Assembly (NCBI GenBank): GCA_009996515.1
Contig: JAACZV010000009.1
Location: forward strand, 1-64,000
DNA from: Comamonadaceae bacterium
Lineage (GTDB): Bacteria > Pseudomonadota > Gammaproteobacteria > Burkholderiales > Burkholderiaceae_C
Length of the DNA stretch: 64,000 nt
Direction of reading: 5' to 3'
In this document: positions 1 to 6,954 of the stretch, piece by piece
How the letters are laid out: each line of letters starts with the position of its first letter
How positions within the stretch are numbered: the stretch's first letter is position 1
Position numbers and translations under genes: made by a program
The notes under the pieces: generated by a model
What the model saw: the letters and a program-made list of their open reading frames with translations, nothing else
Databases searched by the model: none
Told to the model about the DNA's origin: nothing

Positions 1-44
1 GTAAATCAATCCTGCGCCGCGGCCTGGCGGGCCGCTTGCGCCGA

Positions 45-79
45 CTAGGGCCTGTGAACACTAGGTGAGCAGGCCCTAG
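45..79. repeat. 10-bp inverted repeat at the 3' end of glk-hexR
   Basis: CTAGGGCCTG at 45-54 pairs perfectly with CAGGCCCTAG at 70-79 around a 15-nt loop. The right arm contains the TAG stop codon of the glucokinase-HexR gene (76-78 on the minus strand). There is no T-run beyond the stem in the direction of glk-hexR transcription, so it is not a classical intrinsic terminator; it may still end or stabilise the 3' end of the mRNA. Nothing else is recognisable in 1-75. Confidence 0.4.
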
Positions 80-1962
80 CGACTGTGCGACGTCAGTCGC
101 GCCAGCGGCGAAGCCCAGCTGACGCCGGGCGCCGGTTTCGTGGGGTCGTCCTCGGCGCTGCCGCCCAGCCCGGCGATGCTGCCGGGGTCGCGGCGCATGG
201 CCACGCCCACGGCCAGGATGTCGATGACCAGCAGGTGCAGGATGCGGCTGACCATGGGCAGGTGGGTGGCGACATCCTCCACATGGTCCACGATCAGCGC
301 CAGGTCGGCCTTCTTGGCCAGCGGGCTCTGGCTGGCCGTGATGGCCACCACCCGCGCGCCGCGCTCCTGGGCCTTCTCGACCACCGACAGCAGCTCGGGC
401 AGCCGGCCGCCGCTGCTGATGACGACCGCCACGTCGCCCTCGCGCAGCACGTCGGCGGCCAGCAGCTGCAGGCGCGGGTCGGTGTAGGCGCCGCAGGGCA
501 TGCCGAAGCGCAGGAACTTGAACTGCGCGTCCTGGGCGACGACGCCGTACTGGCCCAGCGCGAAGAACTCGATGCGGTGGGCCGACAGCAGCAGCTCGAT
601 GGCGCGGTCTATGGTGTCGCGGTTCAGGTGGCTGCGCACCTGCAGGATGGCGCTGGCGGTGTTGCCCAGCACCTTGGCGCCCAGCTCCAGCATGGAGTCG
701 TTGGTGTTGACCTGCGTGTGGGTCACGGGCACCGTGCCGGTCAGGCCCGAGGCCAGGCGCAGCTTGAAGTCCGACAGGCCCTCGCAGCCCAGCGACCGGC
801 AGAAGCGGATGACCGTGGGCTGGCTGACGCCAGCGGCGCGGGCGATCTCGGCGATGGGGTCGTTCAGCACCGAGCGCGGCTGGGCCAGCACCAGGTCGGC
901 CACGCGCAACTCGGCCGGCGACAGCTCGCTGCGGGCCCGGCGGATCTGGCCCAGGATGGCCGAGCCGGGCGAGGCCTGCAGGTTGCGCAGCTGGTTCTCG
1001 AGAATGGCCGAGGCGCCCTTGAAGGTGGCCTGCTCGGCGGTGATGACGAAGGTGGGGATGGCGGAGACATAGTCGCGGAATCGCCCCTTGTCCTCGAAGC
1101 GCGCCCGAAAGGGGCTGCGGTCGAAGTACTCGCCCAGCCGCGGCACGATGCCGCCGCCGATGTAGATGCCGCCGAGAGACCCCAGCGTCACGGCCAGGTT
1201 GGCCGCGGCCGTGCCCAGCAGGCCGCAGAAGACTTCCAGCGTCTCCAGGCACAGCGCGTCGCCATCCTCCAGCGCGCGCTGGGTGATGGCGGGGGCCTGC
1301 AGGGCCTCGGCATGGGCGACGCCGTTGCGTTCGGCCAGCGCCCGGTGGATCAGCTCCAGCCCGGGGCCCGAGATCAGCCGTTCGTAGGAGACATGGTCCA
1401 GCGTCTTCCAGGCGAACTTCAGGATGTCCATCTCGCGCTCGTCGCGCGGCCCGAAGTTGACGTGGCCGCCCTCGGTGCCCAGCGCGATCCAGCCTTCGCC
1501 CGCCGGGATCAGCCCCGACACGCCCAGGCCCGTGCCGGCCCCCAGCAGGCCGATGACGCTGGGCCGGCGGGCCTGGCCACCGCCGACCTGGCGCACGTCC
1601 GCGTCGGCCAGCCGCGGCAGGGCCATCGCCAGCGCCGTGAAGTCGTTGACGACCACGAGGGTGTCCAGCCCCAGCCGCTGGCGCATCTCTTCGATGGAGA
1701 ACTGCCAGTGGTAGTTGGTCATGCGCACCTGGTCGCCCTCCACCGGATTGGCGATGGCGATGGCCGCATGGGCGATCTGCTGTGCGCCGTCGGGCCAGCG
1801 CAGGCCGGCGAGATAGGCACGCACGGCGGCGTGAAAGTCGGCGTGGTCGGCACAGCGCAGCGAGGCCTGCTGCGTGAACTCGCCGGGGCTGGTCTCCAAC
1901 GCGAAGCGGGCATAGGTGCCGCCGATGTCGGCAAGCAGGCGGGGGCTGTCGAAACGGGGCAT
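76..1962 (-). CDS. glk-hexR: Bifunctional glucokinase / HexR-type RpiR-family transcriptional regulator
   Basis: A 628-residue fusion. Residues 1-330 are a bacterial glucokinase (ATP + glucose to glucose-6-phosphate): phosphate-binding DIGGT at 12-16, the catalytic aspartate in VNDF at D107, GTGLG at 143-147 and EGGH at 164-167. Residues 345-600 are an RpiR-family regulator: a helix-turn-helix at about 365-400 (IAEIARAAGVSQPTVIRF) and a SIS sugar-phosphate domain at about 455-590. HexR proteins classically sense 2-keto-3-deoxy-6-phosphogluconate and control central sugar metabolism. This fusion architecture is known in Burkholderiales. A second glucokinase is divergent from it. A palindrome of HexR type lies 109 bp upstream, which suggests autoregulation. 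The ATG at 1962 fits the start of glucokinases. Confidence 0.93.
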   Translation of the reverse strand: MPRFDSPRLLADIGGTYARFALETSPGEFTQQASLRCADHADFHAAVRAYLAGLRWPDGAQQIAHAAIAIANPVEGDQVRMTNYHWQFSIEEMRQRLGLDTLVVVNDFTALAMALPRLADADVRQVGGGQARRPSVIGLLGAGTGLGVSGLIPAGEGWIALGTEGGHVNFGPRDEREMDILKFAWKTLDHVSYERLISGPGLELIHRALAERNGVAHAEALQAPAITQRALEDGDALCLETLEVFCGLLGTAAANLAVTLGSLGGIYIGGGIVPRLGEYFDRSPFRARFEDKGRFRDYVSAIPTFVITAEQATFKGASAILENQLRNLQASPGSAILGQIRRARSELSPAELRVADLVLAQPRSVLNDPIAEIARAAGVSQPTVIRFCRSLGCEGLSDFKLRLASGLTGTVPVTHTQVNTNDSMLELGAKVLGNTASAILQVRSHLNRDTIDRAIELLLSAHRIEFFALGQYGVVAQDAQFKFLRFGMPCGAYTDPRLQLLAADVLREGDVAVVISSGGRLPELLSVVEKAQERGARVVAITASQSPLAKKADLALIVDHVEDVATHLPMVSRILHLLVIDILAVGVAMRRDPGSIAGLGGSAEDDPTKPAPGVSWASPLARLTSHSR

Positions 1963-2063
1963 GAGGCGGCCGCAGGGCTGGAGGGGAATGGAACGGCGGA
2001 TTATTCAGCAGGCCCGGGCCGGTGCGCGGCGTGCCCTCCGGTGTCGGGGAGGGTGTCGGGTGC

Positions 2064-2078
2064 TGTAGCTGCACTACA
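2064..2078. promoter_or_regulatory. HexR-type operator upstream of glk-hexR
   Basis: TGTAGCTGCACTACA is a 15-bp palindrome matching the half-sites TGTAGT / ACTACA except for one base. Its centre is 109 bp upstream of the glk-hexR start. The architecture (6-bp half-sites, 3-bp centre) is that of the HexR motif TGTAAT-www-ATTACA described for Shewanella and relatives, so autoregulation by the fused HexR is inferred. Confidence 0.65.
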
Positions 2079-2183
2079 AGGATTCGGTGCCGATTTTTGC
2101 CTGCATCTCTGGCGACGGTCGAGTTCTGAAGACGCTCGCTCCTGGGGTGTTCCAATCAGGGTGGGCCTGCATTGCCCAGGCGG

Positions 2184-2198
2184 TGTAGTTTTGCTACC
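2184..2198. promoter_or_regulatory. HexR-type operator upstream of glk
   Basis: TGTAGTTTTGCTACC matches the shared palindrome with one outer mismatch. It is centred 113 bp before the glk ATG, mirror-symmetric with the site for the divergent glk-hexR. The same left half and centre (TGTAGTTTTGCTAC) recur before the pullulanase gene. Confidence 0.65.
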
Positions 2199-2303
2199 GT
2201 CCGGCGCGACCCACATCACGCCGTTTCTCGTGCCCGCTCAGACCTCTCCCATGCCCGCCTCTCTCCGTGCCACCGCCGCCTGCCCCGTGCCGGGAGTGTG
2301 CGC

Positions 2304-3290
2304 ATGAGTGCCGCCTTCCCCTGGCTGGTGGCCGATGTGGGCGGCACCAACGCCCGCTTCGGCATGGTGGCCGGCCCCGGTGCGCCGGTGGAGGAGGTGC
2401 GCGTGCTGCCGGTGGCGGCGCATGCCGGGCCGGCCGCGGCCGTGCGCGCCTATCTGGCCGGCCAGGGCCCGGGCCGGCCGCGGCCGCGCAGTGCGGCTTT
2501 CGCGCTGGCCACGGCGCTGGACGGCGACCGGGTCGAGCTGACCAACGGCGCCTGGAGCTTCTCGCGGGCCGGCGTGCAGGCGGAGCTGGACCTCCAGACG
2601 CTGCTGTGCCTGAACGATTTCGAGGCGCAGGCGCTGTCGCTGCCGCGCCTGCACGGGCGGCAACTGCGCGCCTGGGGGGCGTCGCCGCCGGCCGTGGGCG
2701 ACGTGGCGGTGGGCACGGTCATGGCCGTCATCGGCCCCGGCACCGGCCTGGGTGTGGGCGGCGTGGTGCGCGCGCCGGGCCGCTGGCTGGCGCTGCCGGG
2801 AGAGGGCGGCCATGCGACGCTGGCGCCGGCCGACGACTTCGAAAGTGCCGTGCTGGCCCAGGCGCGCCGCGAGTTCCCCCATGTATCGGCGGAGCGCTTC
2901 TTGTCGGGCATCGGCCTGCCGGTGCTGTGCCGCGCGGTGGCGGCGGTGCTGGGCGGCGGCGAGGACGTCGCGGCACTGTCCACGGAGCAGATCGTGGCCC
3001 GCGGCCTGGCCGGCGAGTCGCCCGCCTGCGGCCGCACGCTGGAGGTCTTCTGCGCGATGCTGGGCGGCTTTGCCGGCAATGTCGCGCTGACGCTAGGCTC
3101 GCGCGGCGGCGTCTTCATCGGCGGCGGCATCGTGCCGCGCCTGGGCGAGCGCTTCTTCCAGTCGGCGTTCCGCCAGCGCTTCGAGGCCAAGGGCCGGTTC
3201 CAGCCCCTGCTGGCCGGCATCCCCACGGCCCTCATCACCGACACGCTGGCCGCGCTGTCCGGCGCCGCGCTGGCGCTGGAGCAGGCCTAG
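2304..3290 (+). CDS. glk: Glucokinase (second, stand-alone copy)
   Basis: A 328-residue ROK-independent bacterial glucokinase that phosphorylates glucose with ATP in the cytoplasm. It carries the same signatures as the kinase half of the neighbouring fusion: DVGGT at 11-15, catalytic D105 in LNDF, GTGLG at 146-150, GEGGH at 166-170 and a C-terminal GGGIVPRLGERF segment. It is similar to the fusion's kinase domain but clearly diverged, so an old duplication or separate acquisition. The ATG at 2304 puts the VADVGGT strand at the usual distance from the N-terminus; upstream in-frame codons are C-rich leader. It would feed glucose released by the GH13 enzymes and MalQ into the hexose-phosphate pool. 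A HexR-type site precedes it. Confidence 0.92.
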   Translation: MSAAFPWLVADVGGTNARFGMVAGPGAPVEEVRVLPVAAHAGPAAAVRAYLAGQGPGRPRPRSAAFALATALDGDRVELTNGAWSFSRAGVQAELDLQTLLCLNDFEAQALSLPRLHGRQLRAWGASPPAVGDVAVGTVMAVIGPGTGLGVGGVVRAPGRWLALPGEGGHATLAPADDFESAVLAQARREFPHVSAERFLSGIGLPVLCRAVAAVLGGGEDVAALSTEQIVARGLAGESPACGRTLEVFCAMLGGFAGNVALTLGSRGGVFIGGGIVPRLGERFFQSAFRQRFEAKGRFQPLLAGIPTALITDTLAALSGAALALEQA

Positions 3291-3410
3291 GCCTGACCGG
3301 CGGGCGTCCCTCGCCCGCCTTTCCTCCTCTTCGACGTCGCTCGCGGCGCCGTCTGGCCGCGCCGGGCGCAGCCATGCCTGCGGTCGTCTGGGAATCAGCG
3401 CATTCGATGA

Positions 3411-3425
3411 TGTAGTTGAGCTACA
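3411..3425. promoter_or_regulatory. HexR-type operator upstream of the TonB-dependent receptor
   Basis: TGTAGTTGAGCTACA is a near-perfect 15-bp palindrome of the family found before glk-hexR, glk, glgP and the pullulanase gene. It is centred 262 bp before the receptor start, further away than at the other genes, so the receptor mRNA probably has a long leader. Confidence 0.62.
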
Positions 3426-3442
3426 GGCAGGATGATTTTTCG

Positions 3443-3456
3443 CGACTTGAAAGTCG
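3443..3456. promoter_or_regulatory. Palindrome CGACTT-GA-AAGTCG upstream of the receptor
   Basis: Perfect 6-bp arms with a 2-bp centre lie 18 bp downstream of the HexR-type site. The size and position fit a protein-binding site, but no regulator is identified and it occurs once in the window as far as I can see. Confidence 0.3.
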
Positions 3457-3526
3457 ATGCATTTCGCCGACAGGCCGACAAATTGCTGGTTAACCCTTGG
3501 TATCCGGCGGAAAACAGGTCGTTTCC

Positions 3527-3548
3527 GCGCAAATCCTAGGGTTTGCGC
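3527..3548. promoter_or_regulatory. 22-bp palindrome upstream of the receptor
   Basis: Arms GCGCAAA (3527-3533) and TTTGCGC (3542-3548) flank the palindromic centre CCTAGG; only two positions break full symmetry and both would be T:G pairs in RNA. It lies 132-153 bp before the start codon. It could be an operator for a second sugar regulator (LacI-type sites have this size) or a leader hairpin. Confidence 0.35.
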
Positions 3549-3679
3549 AGGGATGCTTCCAAATCTAGTTTTGATACAAACATCCCCGAGACATCGGGTT
3601 CTCGACAGCGGATGAATGCGCCTCGGGGCGCCAGGCTGCGGGGCCGGGCCGTTTTCCAGACGAACCACAGGAGACAGAC

Positions 3680-6472
3680 ATGACCATGAACAAGGACAGG
3701 CGCATGAATGCTCGCGACTCCTTCCGCATCAGCTCGGTGGCCGTTGGCTGCACATTGCTGATCGCGGCATGCGGGGCGATGGCCCAGCAGCCCGCGCAGC
3801 AGCTGGAGACGGTGACCGTCACGGGCATCCGCAAGGGCATCGAGGCCTCGATCTCGGTGAAGAAGAACGCCGACAACATCGTTGAATCGGTGTCGGCCGA
3901 AGACATCGGCAAGCTGCCCGACGTCAGCATCGCCGAGTCCATCGCACGCCTGCCGGGCCTGTCGGCCCAGCGCGTCGCTGGGCGCGCCCAGGTGATCAGC
4001 GTGCGCGGCCTGTCGCCGGACTTCGCCACCTCGCTGCTGAACGGCCGCGAACTGGTCAGCACCGGTGACAACCGTTCCGTCGAATTCGACCAGTACCCCT
4101 CTGAACTCCTTGCCAGCGTCAACGTCTACAAGACGCCCGACGGCGGCCTGATCGGCCAGGGGCTGTCCGGCACCATCGACATGCAGACCGTACGCCCGCT
4201 GAATTTCGGCAGCCGCGTCATGGCCCTCAACGTGCGAGGCCAGAAGAACTCCCTCGGCGCTGCTGCCAATGCCAAGAGCACGGGCAATCGCGTGAGCGCG
4301 AGCTACATCGACCAGTTCGCCGACCGTACCGTTGGCCTGGTCCTGGGCTATGCCCACCAGGAAACCCCGGTTCAGGAGGAGCAGGTCGGCCTGTACGAGC
4401 CCTGGCAGGCCCTGGGCGCCGGCTGGCGGCCGGGTGTCGCGGCCGGCGCCTTCTATTCCGACGGCATCAAGGCACTGCGTCGCACAGGCGTGAACAAGCG
4501 CGACGCTTTCCTGGCCACCGCCGAGTTCCGCCCTCACGAGTCATTCACCAGCGTCGTCGACTACTACCACACCCGCGCCACGCAGGAAGACACCGCCAAT
4601 CAGTTCGAGGTGAACCTGAGCGGCTACAACGGCGGCTACTCGCCCGGCCTGAACATCACCAACGCCGTCATCAACAGCAACAGCACCTTCGTCGGCGGCA
4701 CCGCCAGCGGTCTGTACCCGCTGGTGCGTGGCATGTACAACGACCGCAAGGACACCATCGATGCCTTCGGCTGGAACAACAAGCTGCGCCTGAAGGGTGG
4801 CGGCACGCTCACCGCGGATGTGAGCTACTCCAAGGCCGACCGCAAGGAGCTCAACCTCGAGAACAACACGCAGCTGGCCCCGAACGGAGCCACCGCCCCC
4901 CTGGATACGCTGAAGTTCAACTTCGCCACGGGTGGCTTCCCCACCATGGTCCCGACGCTGAGCTATTCGGATCCGACCAAGCTGTTCCTGCGCGGCACGA
5001 TCTATGGCTCTGGCTATGGCAAGGTGCCCAGCGTCAAGGATGAGCTGAAGTCGCTCAAGCTGGCCGGCAACTTCCCGCTGCCGGATTCGATGCGTGGCCT
5101 GTTCCAGGACGTGGACATCGGCATCAACTACGCCGATCGTTCCAAGAAGAAGCACCAGCCCGAGGGCAGCATCGACGTGGGCGCCCAGGGCGACACCGTC
5201 ATCGCGAGCGAACTGCAGTACTCGCCGGTCGACCTCAGCTTCGCCGGGCTGGGCAGCATCCCGGCCTGGAACGTGCCTGCCGCCGTCGCTCGCTACATGA
5301 AGTTCAATCCCAGCGAGACCAGCGCCGACTATCTGATCCCCAAGGCCTGGAACGTGTACGAGAAGACCACGACCGGCTTCGTCAAGGGCAATATCGAAAG
5401 CGAGTGGGCCGGTGTGCCGGTGCGCGGCAATGTCGGCTTGCAAGTCATCCGTGTTGACCAGTCCTCGACCTCCAACTACTGGGACAGCAACGCCCCGGCC
5501 GGCAGCAACATCAAGGCCAACAGCGACGGCAAGGTTCGTACCGACGTTCTGCCGAGCATGAACCTCGCGTTCTCGCTGGCCGATGACCAGACCCTGCGTG
5601 TGGCGCTGGCCCGTCAGATGGCCCGCCCGCGTGTCGACCAACTGCGTTCCGGCGTCGAGTTCGGCGTCGACAACGCGACCGGCAAGCCGGGCGCCAGCGG
5701 GGGCAATCCCAAGGCCGACCCGTGGATCGCCAATGCCTTCGACATCTCCTATGAGAAGTACTTCGGCACCAAGGCCTATCTGGCTGCGGCCGGCTTCTTC
5801 AAGGACCTGAAGAGCTACATCTACACGCAGAAGCAGGATGGCTACGACTTCAGCAGCTTCACGAAAAGCTACGTGCCGCCCAGCACCTGCACGACGCCGG
5901 CCGGCTCCAACCAGCCTTGCCCGCCCGCGCTGCCGACCGGCACGTTCACGGCGCCGTTCAACGGCAAGGGGGGCAAGCTGTCCGGTGTCGAGCTGTCGGC
6001 CTCGCTGCCGCTCGGCCTCGTCGCCGACTCGCTCAAGGGCTTCGGCATCCAGGCCAGCGCCAGCTTCACGCACAGCAGCATCAAGATCCAGGATCCCGAG
6101 AGCGCCAGCAGCGTGGGCAGCGGCGACATCGCGCTGCCTGGCCTGTCCAAGCAGGTCTACAACCTGACCGCCTACTACGAGATCAACGGATTCGAGGCTC
6201 GCGTCAGCCAGCGCCGCCGCTCGGACTTCATTGGCGAGATCGGCAACTTCAACGGCAGCCGCACGCTGCGCTACGTTGTCGGCGAGAACATCACCGACAT
6301 GCAGCTCGGCTACAGCTTCGGCGAAGGCAGCCTCAAGGGGCTGGGCCTGCTGTTCCAAGTGAACAACCTGACGAACGCGGCTTACCGCACCTACGCCGGC
6401 ACCAAGGATCGCCCGCTCGAATACATCAAGTGGGGCCGCACCTACCTGCTCGGCGCCAGCTACAAGTTCTGA
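3680..6472 (+). CDS. TonB-dependent outer-membrane receptor, probably for maltodextrins
   Basis: A 930-residue TonB-dependent receptor of the large proteobacterial carbohydrate subfamily (Xanthomonas/Caulobacter type). It has a signal peptide (residues about 1-36, hydrophobic VAVGCTLLIAACGAMA then QQ), a TonB box-like ETVTVTG near 42-48, a plug domain at about 65-180 (SVRGLSPDF, NGRELVSTG), and a long beta-barrel ending in the aromatic C-terminal residue of YLLGASYKF, as required for BAM insertion. No SusD partner is encoded nearby. Its position between glucokinase genes and the mal operon, with a HexR-type site upstream, argues for import of starch oligosaccharides; the substrate is inferred, not seen. 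A strong intrinsic terminator follows. Confidence 0.88.
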   Translation: MTMNKDRRMNARDSFRISSVAVGCTLLIAACGAMAQQPAQQLETVTVTGIRKGIEASISVKKNADNIVESVSAEDIGKLPDVSIAESIARLPGLSAQRVAGRAQVISVRGLSPDFATSLLNGRELVSTGDNRSVEFDQYPSELLASVNVYKTPDGGLIGQGLSGTIDMQTVRPLNFGSRVMALNVRGQKNSLGAAANAKSTGNRVSASYIDQFADRTVGLVLGYAHQETPVQEEQVGLYEPWQALGAGWRPGVAAGAFYSDGIKALRRTGVNKRDAFLATAEFRPHESFTSVVDYYHTRATQEDTANQFEVNLSGYNGGYSPGLNITNAVINSNSTFVGGTASGLYPLVRGMYNDRKDTIDAFGWNNKLRLKGGGTLTADVSYSKADRKELNLENNTQLAPNGATAPLDTLKFNFATGGFPTMVPTLSYSDPTKLFLRGTIYGSGYGKVPSVKDELKSLKLAGNFPLPDSMRGLFQDVDIGINYADRSKKKHQPEGSIDVGAQGDTVIASELQYSPVDLSFAGLGSIPAWNVPAAVARYMKFNPSETSADYLIPKAWNVYEKTTTGFVKGNIESEWAGVPVRGNVGLQVIRVDQSSTSNYWDSNAPAGSNIKANSDGKVRTDVLPSMNLAFSLADDQTLRVALARQMARPRVDQLRSGVEFGVDNATGKPGASGGNPKADPWIANAFDISYEKYFGTKAYLAAAGFFKDLKSYIYTQKQDGYDFSSFTKSYVPPSTCTTPAGSNQPCPPALPTGTFTAPFNGKGGKLSGVELSASLPLGLVADSLKGFGIQASASFTHSSIKIQDPESASSVGSGDIALPGLSKQVYNLTAYYEINGFEARVSQRRRSDFIGEIGNFNGSRTLRYVVGENITDMQLGYSFGEGSLKGLGLLFQVNNLTNAAYRTYAGTKDRPLEYIKWGRTYLLGASYKF

Positions 6473-6493
6473 TTCCCGGCGCGGACTCGACCC

Positions 6494-6530
6494 AGCCCCT
6501 GTTCGGCTCTGCCCGGACAGGGGCTTTTTC
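6494..6530 (+). terminator. Intrinsic terminator of the TonB-dependent receptor gene
   Basis: AGCCCCTGT at 6494-6502 pairs with ACAGGGGCT at 6517-6525. The stem can be extended by four more pairs (one T:G) to a 6-nt loop, and a TTTT run follows at 6526-6529. It lies 22 bp after the stop codon. Confidence 0.9.
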
Positions 6531-6532
6531 AT

Positions 6533-6954
6533 TACCCGACCGCCTGCAGGCACCGATGGATGAAGGCCCGATCGACGCGTCGTGCGGCAGCCCGAGAGCG
6601 GCAAGCAAGCCGACGTCCATATGGAAGGCGTCGGCGACGACAGCCGTGGCGACTCGCCGGAGTTCGGGCTGCGGCCGGACGCCGCCGGCAGCAGACACGC
6701 GCCGCGCATGCCGATGCGCGACGTCGACCGGCCTGCGCTGCTTGCTGGGCCAACGCAGTACGTGCCCGGAGATCTGATCGCTCCACGCGGTTGGGCTGCT
6801 GGCGCCCGATGTCCCGCTCATCGGTCGCAATGAGCGTCAGGCCGGGGTGCTGGATTTGTGGGGGTGCCGCGCGAGATCGAGAGCGCGCGACTGGAGGGTG
6901 CACAGCGCGTGCTGCGCATGGGCTGATGCGACGCGCCGTGCCCGGCTGCGCGCG
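6533..6954. other. Gene-free stretch between the receptor and the mal operon
   Basis: About 420 bp between two convergent genes. Both strands contain short open frames, but their translations are arginine/alanine-rich with no recognisable domain and no clean start signal. The low GC3 regularity suggests non-coding or decayed sequence. I could not match it to a transposase. Confidence 0.5.

Larger units (their letters stand above)
1963..2303. other. Divergent promoter region between glk-hexR and glk
   Basis: 341 bp without a gene. It holds two 15-bp palindromes, at 2064-2078 and 2184-2198, each centred about 110 bp from the start codon of the gene on its side. The part next to glk (2225-2303) is C-rich and has no obvious ribosome binding site other than a weak GGGAG a few bases before the ATG. 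No RNA gene is recognisable. Confidence 0.6.
3291..3679. other. Leader and promoter region of the TonB-dependent receptor
   Basis: 389 bp without a gene. It contains the HexR-type palindrome at 3411-3425 and two other palindromes, 3443-3456 and 3527-3548, listed separately. Its AT content rises at about 3430-3600, as expected for a promoter. A good ribosome binding site (CAGGAGA) lies just before the ATG at 3680. I could not place a convincing -35/-10 pair. Confidence 0.5.

Noticed and set aside
85-2307. Very long open frames antisense to real genes, here opposite glk-hexR, and similarly at 4541-6709, 6847-10326, 14576-17098 and 33262-36426
   Set aside because: They result from high GC and the lack of stops in shadow frames. 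Their translations are low-complexity Arg/Ala/Gly/His/Gln mixtures without domains, while the opposite strand encodes complete conserved proteins.
6426-6903. Overlapping short frames after the TonB receptor that might be a transposase remnant
   Set aside because: No catalytic motif, inverted repeat or target duplication could be recognised in any frame; it is left as gene-free sequence.
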